Below, piece after piece: positions 30,427 through 41,884 of a DNA stretch of 64,000 nucleotides. The position numbers were made by a program, and so were the translations under genes. Every line of letters starts with the position of its first letter. Within the stretch, counting starts at the first letter, position 1. A model generated the notes under the pieces. It saw nothing but the letters and a program-made list of their open reading frames with translations, did not search any database and was not told where the DNA came from. Source of the stretch: Aradus depressus (taxonomy: Eukaryota > Arthropoda > Insecta > Hemiptera > Aradidae). The DNA lies in NCBI GenBank assembly GCA_963662175.1, contig OY759216.1, forward strand, positions 43,975,087 through 44,039,086, given 5' to 3'.

Positions 30427-31566
30427 AGTGTACAGTCTCAATACTTCGGGATAATTAGAGATGTTTTCGCCAGAGATCTTGTGGAAGTTCATCGTAGATA
30501 CTACTGAATAAAACACTTAGAACGAGTCAAAAATTCTAATATATTTATATAAAAGACACAATATATTTCGCTGGTTAGAGCATTGTCAAGTGTACAGGAT
30601 ACAGACTTATGACTCTCATGACAGTCATAAGTCTGTATCCTGTACACTTGACAATGCTCTAACCAGCGAAATATATTGTGTTTTTTGTATAAATATAGTG
30701 GAATTTTTTGACTCGTTCTAAGTGTTTTATTTAGTAGTATTTACTTCGGGAGAGGGGGTTCTTCACTTCATTTGTAACAAAAAAGTTCTAATAAACTATG
30801 GTCCGATTCGTTCGCCTTCAAAATGTATTCTTAATTTCGTAAAATTGGTACAGGAGATTACGATTCCAAAGTTCTTTCCAGCATAATTAGCTAATCTTTC
30901 TCAGCTAAGCTAAAAAAAATTTTTTTTTGTTAATTAAATCATATTTTTTCTATTATTATTTTTTTTTATTATTCCCAATTCCACCATTTTAACCATAGTA
31001 ATAAACTTTTGTTCATGAGAAAAAAATAGAGGCAATATTAGCTAATTTTAGGGTATTTTTCACACAGTTCTCAATTTTGCATATCGTCGTTTTTAGAGTC
31101 TTTCTCATTTTCTTTGACAAAACAAAAAAAACCCATGATATTTAAATTTATTGGAAAGCTGATGAAATGTAGATATTTCTTCCGTAATCGGATCATACGT
31201 TACCCTAAAAGGAATTGTAAGAAAACACCATTCACAAGTTGTTTTTAACAGTCGAAGCGCTGTAGAGTTGAGCTAAAGTTACCCTAAAAACCTATAATAA
31301 ATTTAATTTAAGTTTAACTTCTCTGTTTCTTATAGGACATTTATTGATGTTTCCAATGGTGTAATTGAATTTGATTTATGACAAATACATTTTGAGATAT
31401 GATTTTATGAGAAAAAGTAGGAAAATCAAAAATTTTACGAAATTAAGAATAACTTTTGAAGGTGAACGAATCGGACCATGGTTCATTAGAACTTTTTTGT
31501 TCCATATGAAGTGAAGAACCATATACCGAAGTATTGCCAGAGGTTGCTGACACACCCTGTATATAG
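30427..31566. mobile_element. TIR element, interrupted left arm, no ORF
   Basis: The right terminus (complement) starts TACAGGGTGTGTCAGCAACC, then CAATACTTCGG, GTTCTTCACTTCAT, AAAAAAGTTCTAAT and TGGTCCGATTCGTTC. The left arm repeats TACAG, CAATACTTCGG, and after a 300-nt interruption TTCTTCACTTCAT, AAAAAAGTTCTAAT and TGGTCCGATTCGTTC. The paired arms are about 110 nt each at 30742-30850 and 31432-31540. The core is AT-rich and non-coding. Part of the left terminus is deleted. Superfamily undecided. Confidence 0.7.
30498..30740. mobile_element. 243-bp near-perfect palindrome (foldback insertion)
   Basis: The left arm 30498-30614 (from ATACTACTGAATAAAAC) pairs with 30623-30740 (to GTTTTATTTAGTAGTAT) around an 8-nt loop, with few mismatches. 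It sits inside the left arm of the TIR element. TACTTCGGGA is found at 30442-30451 and 30742-30751, exactly 300 nt apart, as if duplicated on insertion. A further 46 nt (30452-30497) on the left side are unexplained. Confidence 0.8.
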
Positions 31567-31834
31567 TTCTGAATCCACATTCTTTTTCTGTGTCGATACA
31601 TTCATTACAACGCCAGTTATTGGAATTTTTGAGTTGAGCCCCTCTTATCCTCCCCTCCTTCTCATCGGGTGATACCGCTTAAAATTAATAGTTGTTATTG
31701 GGCTTTGAATTTTTATAAAAATTTCAAGTCAAAACATTCATTATAACGCCAGTTACTAGAGTTTGCAAAATACGCATCAAATTTCTCACCGATTACATAA
31801 CTTCCCCTATACTTCGTATAGCTCGGGAAGGGAC

Positions 31835-32455
31835 AGTCGTCGGTGAAATGTACTTCCCTAGTGCGAATTAATCAACTAAATAATCGCTCTTCCTCTGAAC
31901 CCGATTTTGTAGAAAATCAATAGGTTGCGTCCTTATGAGATTCTGGATACACATATGAAATTTCTTATTGATATATTTACTCTATCGGGAGTTATGTTCA
32001 CGGACATACCACATAGACAGAAATGTTCACTTCCCCAGATATACGAAGTATAGGGGAAGTCATGTAATTTTTGCGGAACTTTCATGTTTTTCGACCTTTT
32101 GTTTCCAAAGATAAAAATCAAAATTATGTCTGTGTTTATTTGTCCGTGATAACACCCGACAGAATCTATCGACATGGAATTTCATGTGTATCCAGAACCC
32201 CCTAAGGACGACACCTACTAATTTTCAGTCAAATTGGCCAAAGGGATGAGTGATTAGGGGAGAGGATAACACAAAATATCTAATAAGTGCCGTTATAATG
32301 AATATATTGACGCGAAATATCAAATGTAAATTGAAAGCCTTATAAGGACGACACTTATTAATTTGCACCGGAATCAGCAGAAGGAAAGGGGATGATCAGA
32401 GGGGTTCAACTCAGATACCCTCAAAACTGACGATCTAATGAATGTATCTACAAAC
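31835..32455. repeat. Rep-A inverted pair
   Basis: 31835-32010 is minus, starting CAGTCGTCGGTGAAATGTAC. 32029-32455 is plus, starting ACTTCCCCAGATATACGAAG and holding at least two subunits (ends of 'CTAATAAGTGCCG' and 'CAAAACTGACG' type). The two are back to back. Confidence 0.7.
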
Positions 32456-33170
32456 GATTGGATATATGGATTATGACAGCTGAGTTCAATCACACACAAC
32501 CTATGAAATTTTACCATAAATTTTTCCATTGACAATTTAAAAAGTTACTCTCTTTTCCTCATTTCTCACAAATATAGTCATGAATTTTAACCTTTCATTT
32601 TAGTTATAGTGTTAATCTCATTTGTTTAAATGTCGCCGCTAGAGATACATATAGATTTAGATATACATCTGACATATTTAAACTATTATGTATGCAAGTT
32701 TCATAAATCTTTTTTTTATTTTTAATAGTCCTTAGCGGAATGCATATAAATATATATATATTTTTTTGTGGTTATGGGGGGCTCTACTTTCCCGATTTGA
32801 CCATCTGGAGACATAAACACTTCGCTCTCATTTTAATTTGTACATTTTTTTTGGTCAACTGACCAGATTCTGTTTTATCATTTTAGTCTTGGATTTTATT
32901 CGGGCCGTCAAGACTCCATATACGGTACTACTCTCCTTTGAATATATCTTCTCTGTTGCAATAGCCATTATTTTTTATTTAATTTTTTCTATTGACCATT
33001 TTTTTTTTTTTTGAGTTATTTATTATTTATGCATTAAAACCAAATTAAAAAAATAATTAATGATCAATTAAATAAGTATAATGTTTTATTTAGACTATGC
33101 ATACCATTAATAAAATATATGCTAATTTTGTGGAATGTGTGGCCACAAGATTTTTTAGTAATCAAACTAT
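32456..33170. other. AT-rich, nothing recognised
   Basis: No frame or repeat match. T-runs occur near 32707, 32843 and 32998. Confidence 0.4.
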
Positions 33171-33171
33171 A

Positions 33172-33235
33172 AGAAGTTATGTAATCGGTCAAAAATTTGA
33201 TTTTGAGATTTCACTGGAATTTAAGGTTTTCCAAA

Positions 33236-33267
<32 letters not shown>

Positions 33268-33940
33268 AAGTGAATCACCGACAATGAACTTCCTCAGCAC
33301 GAATCAATCAATTAAGTTTTTACACTCCCTCCAAAACCAATCGATCGTTTGTGATGACAATTTTATATTTGTCTTACATAGGGGATTCTAAAACCTCATA
33401 CTAAATTTTATGTCGATTCTTCCATTACATTGGCAGTTATTGGGGTTTTTGTGTGGGGCCCACTTCACTGATCCTCCCCTTCTCAGAGTTTTTGTGAAGC
33501 TTCCTTCCTCCTTAATCCCTTCTTTTCCTTTGGCAGATTTGTCGTCCTTGCTGGGTTCTGGATACACGATATCCATTGTATCCTTTTTTTATTTATTTTC
33601 TATCCGATTTTATTCAAAGAATCACAGACTTTTTATTTTTCAATTTTGGAGTCAGGAACTTGGAAAAACATGACATTTTTATTGAAAAATCAGCATTGGA
33701 TTTTTGACCAATTACATGACTTCTTTACTTCGTATACCTGGCGATGTAAAAATTTCTGTCTCTCTGGCGAACACGATAACTCCAATAGATTGAATATATC
33801 GACACGAATTTTGATATGTGTATCCTGAACCGCAAAAGGGCGAATCCTGTTGATCAATTTCAGCCAAATCAGTTAAAGGAAAAGGAAGAAGGAGAAGGGG
33901 ATGAGTATTGCACTGGGCGGGTGATTTACTACTGAGGAGG
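33172..33940. repeat. Rep-A mosaic: plus, poly(C), minus, plus
   Basis: 33172-33236 is a plus left end. A C-run of 21 (33237-33257) and an A-run separate it from a minus copy (33270-33750: ATCACCGACAATGAACTTCC to ACTTCGTATACCTGG). From 33755 it is plus again (GAACACGATAACTCCAATAG). The joins are at homologous internal points. Confidence 0.7.
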
Positions 33941-34560
33941 ACACTTTACTGTTGAAAATACAGTTTCTGGGCAAAAAAAAAATATTGGGAAGACAATCTC
34001 TTATTTCATTTGGCAACTATTGGTTAGTTGCATATAGGAGGAAGGCTCCACTAATGGAAGACAAATTTTTAATTTATTTTTATTATTTCCTTTATTACTG
34101 TTTTTGATTTATTCTTAATTTCACTTTTTTTTTTTATTCATACAGATTACTGTATATATTATTATTTTTATTTCTATCACTACTAAAATTATTGTACTGT
34201 TGAACTGAAATTCTGATAGAGTTTCTTCACTTCACATAGTACGGAAAGATTGTAGAATACATAAACTAATTAATAACAATAAAGAATAAAATAAATATTT
34301 TATATAATAATTGACCTATAAATACAACTATATTTTATTAACTTTGTAATTTTGAAGTTATTATCTTATAAATAAAACTTTTCGTAATTACTTTTGTTAA
34401 TTTCAAAATTTTAATATTATTTAATAATTTTTTTTTTTTTTCGTTTAGGACATGATGGAGGAAATCTTTCATAGCCATAAGGTAAATATCTGTAATATAA
34501 TAATAAATATTAACAAATAAAGACTTTTCGCCTTCTGTGATGCTCCGCGAACGTTGTTGT
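33941..34560. other. AT-rich, nothing recognised
   Basis: Very A/T-rich between 34060 and 34500. No coding or repeat signal. Confidence 0.4.
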
Positions 34561-34562
34561 TA

Positions 34563-34818
34563 TGACTCATGCCCGGGCTTTAACTACAAGGTCATATCGC
34601 CTACTACCAGAGCGATCATTCGTCGCTCATGAGCCCGACTCTATATGGGAGTCCTAAATTTTGCCTACCCTGAATTTTTATTTAGCTAGGGTAGGGGACT
34701 TTAACGAGTACCTGACGTCGTACAGGCTCGGGACCATCGCTTAACGTCCCATCTGAAGGATGGCGTGCTTAAGTGTATTCTATCTCTCAGTGATATGTGA
34801 GCTACCGGCGCTCTCAGC
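34563..34818 (-). mobile_element. SINE-1 copy, tail to A box, B box lost
   Basis: Begins (plus) TGACTCATGCCCGGGC and keeps GGTCATATCGCCTACTACC, AGTCCTAAATTTTGCC, CGAGTACCTGACGTCG, GGACCATCGCTTAACG and the head GAGCTACCGGCGCTCTC. Only the B-box region is deleted. Confidence 0.85.
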
Positions 34819-34877
34819 TATTTGTTGAGTTACTATCAATTTTTTAGACCAAATATAAAAATATTGTGTTAATCGGC

Positions 34878-35150
34878 TTTTCCCCGAGAACTGTACGAAT
34901 ATCTAATCGGTGAAAAATTCGATGCGGAGTTTTCAACACAATTTCATGTTTTTCGACCTCCACATTCCAAATACGAAAAAAAAGGCTATGTGGTGTGTAC
35001 ACAATAACTCCCGATATAATAAATGTATTAATACGTAGTTTTATATGTGTATGCAGAACCCTCTAACAACGACATCAACTGATTTTCATTCAAATCGACA
35101 AAAGGGAAGAGGGGGATTAGAGGGATGCTTAACACAAATTCGAGCTAGGG
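34878..35150 (+). repeat. Rep-A copy, left part
   Basis: CCCCGAGAACTGTACG through AACGACATCAACTGATTTTC to GGATGCTTAACACAAA; a single subunit. Confidence 0.7.
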
Positions 35151-35186
35151 AAGTCGATTTTTTGTATTTATGTTCTTATGCATCTT

Positions 35187-35327
35187 GTTAGTTCAGGACC
35201 TAAAAAATGCAAAATTGTGTTTTTAGGCATTTCGTTAGTTCAGGACCTAAAAAATGCAAAATTGTGTTTTTAGGCATTTCGTTAGTTCAGGGCCTAAACA
35301 TATGTGGGCAACATCCGGCCCGCTGTA
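35187..35327 (+). repeat. 47-bp tandem repeat, third unit split
   Basis: GTTAGTTCAGG starts at 35187, 35234 and 35281. The units are virtually identical (GACCTAAAAAATGC, AAAATTGTGTTTTTAGGC). The third unit is broken after GGCCTAAA by the hAT-like element and resumes at 35869 with GGCCTAAAAAATGCAAA. Confidence 0.85.
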
Positions 35328-35868
35328 AGATTTGGTCCGGCCCGCGAGACACTTTGAAAAACCCAATTAAAAAAAAAAAAATCTACAACAACTTATTGTT
35401 GTTGTAAATTTCAAATTAGGAAGATTTATGGTCAATAAATTTGCGTATTTTTTTGTGTTTTTAATGTGCGTGTTTGCGTACAAGGCTCACTGAAGATAAT
35501 TTGGAAAATTCTTTACTTCTTTGTATCAGTGGAATTAATCCAAACATCGATGGATTAGTTTACCAAATTCAAGTTCAAGTGTCTCATTGATTTCGGTGTC
35601 GCTACTTAACTTTCGTAGTTTGTAATAATTCCAAATTTCACGATTTAATTATAATATTGTACCTATTTTTTTTCATTTCAGTTTGTTATTTTAATAAATT
35701 GTATTATAATAACATTGTCTTATTATTTCATGTCTGATATCTATCGCTAACAATTATGTACACTACTTTAAAGTCCGACGTTATTTTATTTTGAACCATC
35801 TACGCGGCACGCGAACGTATTTGCACACTAAAGTTTGGCCCGCAACATGTCAAAGGTTGCCCATACAT
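35299..35868. mobile_element. Non-autonomous hAT-like transposon
   Basis: A 570-bp insertion between two copies of the octamer GGCCTAAA (35291-35298 and 35869-35876). The ends read CATATGTGGGCAAC and, complemented, ATGTATGGGCAACC, with CGGCCCG and GCGGGCC following. GTGGGCAAC-type ends and 8-bp duplications are hallmarks of hAT elements. The host is a 47-bp tandem repeat whose intact sister units give the pre-insertion sequence. No transposase frame. Confidence 0.85.
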
Positions 35869-35889
35869 GGCCTAAAAAATGCAAACCCA

Positions 35890-36395
35890 ACATAAAAATA
35901 CGGCCAGAATTACGGGATCATCTGTCCGTTCTATGATTCTGGTCACCCATCTATGGCTGAACTCATGTACTCGCAGACCTGACGCCAACTTGCTAACGAT
36001 CAACAGCCATTTATGTGAATTAGGTCATGTTTCTCATTACACTAATTGAATCACAGATTGACCGCTTTTTACAAACTTGCCTCTGAATTTTTTCGATTCC
36101 ATTAGAATTTTTTTCTCATAGTATTTTTATTTTTTATTTAATTAAACAAGTTGTCAGGTTTGAATAAAATGAAAGACAGAAGAAAAAAACTGATAAAAAA
36201 AAAATTCAAAATCAATAATTCCAGTTAATTAATACATTTCTAAATTTTAAAAAATAAAAAAAAAAACTTCAGGAAGCTTTCTTATTTATTTATTTCTTCC
36301 TTGATGATAAGAATTTACCAATTCCTGTATCATTTCCTTTTAGAAAACAATCTATGGAGTAGTAACATCTAAACATACTTAGAGCGGTCTAACTT
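35890..36395. other. No recognised feature
   Basis: Mixed then AT-rich sequence with no match. Confidence 0.35.
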
Positions 36396-36399
36396 TGAA

Positions 36400-36850
36400 C
36401 ATATTGGTTCCATCTCAAATATCAGACACTTTGGCGATTGGAATTTTAATAAGGAACATTTTTAGAGAGCGTCAGTTTTTCGTTAGGACTAACAGATTTT
36501 GCGTAAATCGAGCAAACGTCTAAAAAAATGTGTTTCAAAATCACATTTTAGTGTTGTTTTCGGCATGTATCTCGCAAACTGGGCGATCTGAGAAAATCGT
36601 ATTTCATATTAAATGTGTCTTTCAGTTTCACAACTTTTATTTTTTTGAGAGATATTTTTTATTGTCATAAATATAAGCGATATTTTATAAAATGTACTTA
36701 GACGCAAATTGTAATTGACTTATTTTTCGTCCAATTTTGGCCATAATCAGATCTAAGTTCAGTGGACCTTGAAACTCGAAAATCCGTTGAAAATTTGATC
36801 TCGGATTTTCTCACTTTATACTGTAGATTAAATTGGAAAATCGTCAAATG
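36400..36850. repeat. Rep-C (minus) joined to Rep-B (plus)
   Basis: 36400-36500 is the reverse complement of the Rep-C stretch at 48590-48690 (TTCCTTATTA, ATTCC, ATCGCCAAAG-type positions). 36540-36850 repeats Rep-B: ATCAGATCTAAGTTCAGTGG, GACCTTGAAACTCGAAAATC, CGTTGAAAATTTGATC. Confidence 0.5.
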
Positions 36851-36867
36851 CTTACCACAGTTTCGGA

Positions 36868-37115
36868 ACCGCTGACGAGTTTTTAACTGTATGTCATGTT
36901 TCCCCACCCCTTAAATCCAGAAATGAAAAAAAATAAATTAATTAATTTTCATATGTCTGTCTCCTGATAGAATGAATTATATTGAAACGAAATATATGAA
37001 TCCAGAAGAAAACTTAGGGGCAACGAAGAAGAAGAAGAATTTAGAGGAAGAAACCGGTTATTACGAATAATTCGAGGTGGGGAAGTACATTGTCGGTGAT
37101 TTATTATTTCGCACA
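36868..37115 (+). repeat. Rep-A copy, shortened
   Basis: GTTTTTAACTGTATGTCATG, CTCCTGATAGAATGAATT and the right end GGTGGGGAAGTACATTGTCG are present, with a GAAGAAGAAGAAG microsatellite inside. Confidence 0.65.
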
Positions 37116-38755
37116 TTTTCTCTCTCTTCAGCCAAATGTACCCTGTAGTTGTGGTCACGACTGACCCAATCGTTCTCCCCTGGTTCGTGATCTTTCTGCC
37201 GTTTACCTCTGTTCGAGTGTCCTTTAAGGTCGTCTACGTATTTTAATAAAACTCCAATCCCGTTTCCTGCCTTATAGTCAAGGCCCTTCGACCTGGTTCC
37301 TATCATAGGCCATAAATATTATCCTAGGTTAACGTACAACATAAATATTACCATAGAATAATTTGTTACAACATAAATACGATACTTTAATGTGTATTAA
37401 ACAAGGGTCGTTACGGATATTTACGACCTATACTGAATTGTCAATTATTTGCGGCTCGTACCACTTCATAAAGTTAACTTTTTATAATTTTATAGATATA
37501 TTTATTTCTTTAATATATAATAGTTGGTATATAAATAATATCTTAACTTGACCTTTACTAGAATTTAACACAGTTATTGAATATTTAACAGTACATGTTA
37601 ACTAATAACTTTTACTAGACTTCAAAAACTACTCAATATTCTAGTTCTTTCTCACTCAAGATAATAAAGGGGAGCACTTTCGGTTGTTACACCATCCTCA
37701 GACCCTTTAAAAAGCATATACAATATACATCAACAATGCAACCAAATTAAATATTTTTTTTTTATAAAATAGTAATTTAAAAAAATTTATAATGTTTATC
37801 AAAAAAATTAGGAAATAAAATATTTTTTGTGTATGGTTAAAAAGTAATAAAAAATATTAAATATAAAAAATTCTAAGTCATTGTCCTCCTCTTCATCCCC
37901 TCCAATTTGTTTATAATTTTCCATTTTTTATCACTTTTTCAATATATAAAAAAAAATGTTTATTTCATAATTTTTTTGATAAACTTAAATATATATTTTG
38001 AGAAAATTTTTTCAAAATAATTTTATGAAATACAAAAAATAAAATAATATTAATGTATAAATTGGGTACATAAATGCGCCAATGGCCTAGAGACCTCCTT
38101 AGCAGCAGCAGTGACAGTGACAGTGATTAGTTACAAATGAGAGTAAAACAGTGACTAGGGAGTGTCCCCAGTGTGTGATTTCTCCCCTCTTGACATTCTG
38201 ACATTGTCATTATCCTCTATCAGTACATTTGGTTGTTGTATTTATTTTTATACAGTTGTAAATATCTATTTGTAAAAAAAAAAAGATATATATAAATTGG
38301 TGGAATTGTGCAGTATATTGTATGAAAGCGATCACCCTACATGTATATTTAAGCGGGAAAGGACTATATTTTTCTTTTTATTTTCCCAATCTTCGAAAGA
38401 TCGGCAGTTCCAGGAAAATTGTACATTTTCCTCCGTTTTCACATCTTTATTGGATTCCCCATTCATCCAGTCTGAGAATATAGTCGGAAGATAACTAATA
38501 ATTGGTTTGGACAAACGATCAGGTTTCGTGTAATTTCTTGGCCAAGTAATATGACATTTCGTGTAGCATTCCAATTTTCTCACGGTTTCTTTAAAATAAT
38601 ATTGAGGTCATTTCCATTTCTTCACTTGTTTCTGTGTAACTTTTCCATCCATTTTTGACATTAAAAGTTTCTAAAGAATTATGAATATATTTAAAATTTA
38701 CAACGAGCAGTGGCTAAAAATGCTAGAAAATAACCGACAATGTCTAAGTGTTTGC
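37116..38755. other. No gene; one possible element tail at 37650-37725
   Basis: 37650-37725 in complement reads GTCTGAGGATGGTGTAAC and AACCGAAAGTGCTCCCC, a Penelope-like type of ending (inference). 37740-38060 is extremely A/T-rich. 38297-38583 has small overlapping frames on both strands without known motifs. Confidence 0.35.
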
Positions 38756-38761
38756 TCTTTC

Positions 38762-39370
38762 TTTAAAATTGGCAGTTATTAGGGTTTTTGAATTAACCCC
38801 CCCACCCCACCCTTTCTCCCGATCCCCCATTTTTTTTTCTGCCGATTTAGGGGAAGATTAAAAGATGCCGTCCTTGGAGAGTTTTGAATTTATTCATAAA
38901 ATTTCATGTCGACACTCATTACATCGGTAGTTATTGAGGTTTTTGAGTTAGGCTCCACTCCTCTAATTCCTGCGGAAAATTAATTGGTGTTGTCCTTATA
39001 GAATTGTGGATGCACATATAAAATTTCTTGGTAATAAATTGATTCTATCGGGAGTTAATTAATGTCGTCCTTATGATGTGTGGATCAACCACAGGAGCAT
39101 TCTCAGGTTCATTAAGGAAACTGGGAGACTGAGTACTTCGTTTAGGTAGTATAAAGATACAGGTAACAAAATAAGGAGGAAGCTCAGCGCTTCCAGGGAA
39201 GGGATAAGAGCACTGGATGCTTAGGTCCCTAGGCGTAAAACACCAGCCCAACACATATATATATATATATTATAATAATTAATGTCGTCCTTATGATGTG
39301 TGGAATTAACATATAAAATGTAGATTTTTTGCATCGGTAGTTATAAGAGTTTTTGTATAATTCAGCCTCT
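38762..39370 (-). repeat. Rep-A copy split by a LINE end
   Basis: GCAGTTATTAGGGTTTTTG, then subunits with GTAGTTATTGAGGTTTTTG, up to AATTAATGTCGTCCTTATG at 39057. The host sequence resumes at 39277 with the same 28 nt. Confidence 0.7.
39085..39276 (+). mobile_element. 5'-truncated LINE 3' end with 28-bp target duplication
   Basis: The 28 nt 39057-39084 are repeated exactly at 39277-39304. The insertion reads NHRSILRFIKETGRLSTSFR and, after one stop, GNKIRRKLSASREGIRALDA before its final stop, and ends in a TA repeat. The GGATGCTTAGGTCCCTAGG ending recurs at 62087-62107. The RFIKETGRL stretch is typical of the C-terminus of I- or R1-type LINE proteins (inference). Confidence 0.75.
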
Positions 39371-39472
39371 GATGTGTGTGAATCAACGTTATATCTATCT
39401 GAGGGAGATTCTTTTTATCGTTGATGTTCCTGTCAGTTTAGCCTTTAACCCGAAAACCCTAACATGAATTTT

Positions 39473-40072
39473 TACTTCCTCAGATATACGAAGTATGGGG
39501 GAAATTACGTAATCTGTCAAAAATTCTATGCAAAGTTTTCAACGGAATTTCATGTCTTCCGACCTCTAGCGTCTAAATTTGAAAAAAAAAAAAAAAAGTC
39601 TGTCTTTTTGTTGATCACAGAACACGATAACTCCCGATATAATAAATGTATCGACACGAAATTTAAAAATCTCATAAGGACGAAACCCATTAATTTTTAG
39701 CGAAATCGGAAATCGGGGAGGAGGGATCAAAGGAGGATCAACTCAAAAACTCCAATAATTCGGATGTGATGAATGTATCGATAGGAACTTTTATATTTGA
39801 AGTCAAAACTCAATGAGGGCATAACCCGTCAAATTTAAGCGATATCGGCAGAAGGGAAGGGGGGTTCCGGGGAGGGAGCTCAGCCCAAAAACCCTAATAA
39901 CTGCCGATGTAATGAAGTTATTCTCACAAAATTTAGTTATAGGATTTAGGAGCTTTTATGTAAGTCAACTGTTGAATAATAGCGCAAATGGTCGACTGGT
40001 TTTGGAGGGGAAGCGAAAAAATAAATTCGTTCTGGGGAAGTATTAGTGATTCACCGACAACTTTTTTTTTAT
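39473..40072 (+). repeat. Rep-A copy, nearly complete
   Basis: Left end CTTCCTCAGATATACGAAG; subunit boundaries at ATAATTCGGATGTGATG and AATAACTGCCGATGTAATG; right end TTCTGGGGAAGTATTAG and GTGATTCACCGACAACTTT followed by T-run. Confidence 0.8.
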
Positions 40073-40750
40073 GTTGAAGAAGTTGCATCTTCACGCATTA
40101 TTTTCCCAAACTATCTTCCCTTATAAGTTACCCGCCCGTTACCACTTTTCCATTTCTCTTTCTTTTACATCTGGTAGCTATTACAGTGTATTTTGTTAGT
40201 CAAGTAGCTGGCGAGTCGGTGCTCATTACGCCCTAGATGGGCTACTCAAGCCCAATCTTACTGGTCTTTATCAAGCCCGGATGATAGAAAGGTGACACCG
40301 TTTCATGCACACAACTCTCGTTTTGTCATCACGTCTCCTGAATTAAACATTAACGTACCTAATCTCATGATTACGACTCCGAAGAATTCACTCTTCATCT
40401 CCATCTAGCTTTAACCTGTCTCGCATTAACGATACAAAGATACAAAAAAAAACATTCCATCTGTCTCTTAGGATTCTCTTAATTCCATTAACAACTTATC
40501 TAGCGGTAATCTTATTAAAAACATTTGTATTTAACATGTATCTTTATCCTAATATAAAATCCTGAGTATCAGGGATATTAGCTCCTTTGTGTGACTGCCT
40601 ATATGCGTTGACAGTCACTTCTCCGGAAGACAAACACACGCAGGATAAGAATACAGTGGAATTGTACTCTGACAAAAAGCTTTTCCTGACATTTTAGGGC
40701 TCCGGATACTATAAAAGAAACCCTTATGGGTCTATCCTCCAGTTAAGGGT
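40073..40750. other. No recognised feature
   Basis: Mixed composition, no coding motif, no repeat match. Confidence 0.35.
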
Positions 40751-40756
40751 AAGGAC

Positions 40757-40985
40757 TACACTAGGTGACAGACGGAGGGAAGTCCTTCTTCCTGTTGGGA
40801 ATTAAGAACTTCTTACACTAGGCGACAAACGAAGGGAAGTCCTTCTTTCTGTTGGGAATTAAGGACTTCTTACACTAGGCCACATACGAGGGTAGTAGTA
40901 CTTTCTGTTGGGAATTAAAGACTTCTTCCACTAGACGATAGATGGAGAGATGTCCTTCTTCCGATGATTAAAGACATCCTCCACG
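40757..40985 (+). repeat. 57-bp tandem repeat, four units
   Basis: TACACTAGG (or TCCACTAGA) begins units at 40757, 40814, 40871 and 40927. Shared core GGAAGTCCTTCTT and CTGTTGGGAATTAA. The fourth unit is most diverged. Confidence 0.85.
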
Positions 40986-41395
40986 GCGGGTTATGGGCGA
41001 GAGAGAGCTTGGGTACCGCTGAGAGTTGATCTTAACAGTTGTCCCCTAGCGATGTCTTGGAAAGTACTATTTTGTCGATTTTGAGTGGCGGTTAATGAAT
41101 GATAGCTTCCACTATAATCGTTTCTATTACAATTCAATTGTTCGGATGTATTGCAGATCTGATGGAAGGCGGCCGCTTGAATTCCTCACCTGAGGCCCAT
41201 TCTTTTCTCTTCTTTGTCCAGGTAAGCCTTCAAACAGTTGCGAACTTGCGGAATACACTGGCATTCTGCTATTTTCAGTTCTTTCTTTTCTTGAAACACC
41301 GTTATGTCCGACTATGTACTTCTACACACATCTGTTCTCCCTAAGAATCTCCTGCCGTTTCTAAGCCTTTTTAGTAGCTTCTCACGCAAACAAAA
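40986..41395. other. No recognised feature
   Basis: GC-balanced at 40980-41060; an 81-codon plus frame at 41099-41344 lacks recognisable motifs. Confidence 0.35.
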
Positions 41396-41398
41396 AAT

Positions 41399-41866
41399 TG
41401 TCGTCGGTGAATCACTGGCATGTAGTTCCCCAACACGAATTAATCAAATGAGTTTCCCTCCAAAACCAATCAATCTTTGATTTACATGTCGACACATTAA
41501 TCCACCCCCCCCCCCCCCTCCTCCCCCAGATTCTACTGAAAATTACTAGATGTCATCCTTATGGAGTTTTAAATTTATAAATGAAAATTCGTGTTTATAC
41601 ATTCATTACAATGGCACTTATTAGAGTTTTTGTGTTAACTTCCCCCCAGCCATTATAGGGCTCTGAATAAACAATATTTCGTGTTGATACATCATGTATC
41701 GAGAGTTATCGTGTTCAGAAACACACATAATTTTTTTTTTTTTTTTTCATTTTTAAATCAGGGGAAAATGAAATTTGGGGAAATCGGTCGGAAAACATGT
41801 AATTTCGGAGAAAACTCAACATTGAATTTCGATAAAGTTGCGACGATAAAATTCGTCTAGCTAAGA
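41399..41866 (-). repeat. Rep-A copy with C-run
   Basis: TTGTCGTCGGTGAATCACTG starts the right end; CCCC-rich segment at 41505-41526; CGAGAGTTATCGTGTTCAG; decayed left end at about 41866. Confidence 0.7.
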
Positions 41867-41884
41867 TAATAAAAATTAAACTTA

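Larger units (their letters stand above)
30335..31831 (-). repeat. Rep-A copy split by a nested DNA element
   Basis: 30335-30426 is the right-end part (ATCACC, CTTCCCCACGAAG, CCAATCGATCATTTGG). After the insertion at about 30427-31566 the same copy goes on with TCTGAATCCACATTC, CGATACATTCATTACAACG and the terminus TTCGTATAGCTCGGGAAG at 31831. Confidence 0.7.

Noticed and set aside
30742..31540. TIR element as an autonomous transposon
   Set aside because: The core between the arms is AT-rich with stops in all frames.
35207..35407. Frame with a repeated peptide (NCVFRHFVSS-type)
   Set aside because: The peptide repeat is merely the 47-bp tandem repeat read in one frame, and the frame runs into the hAT-like insertion.
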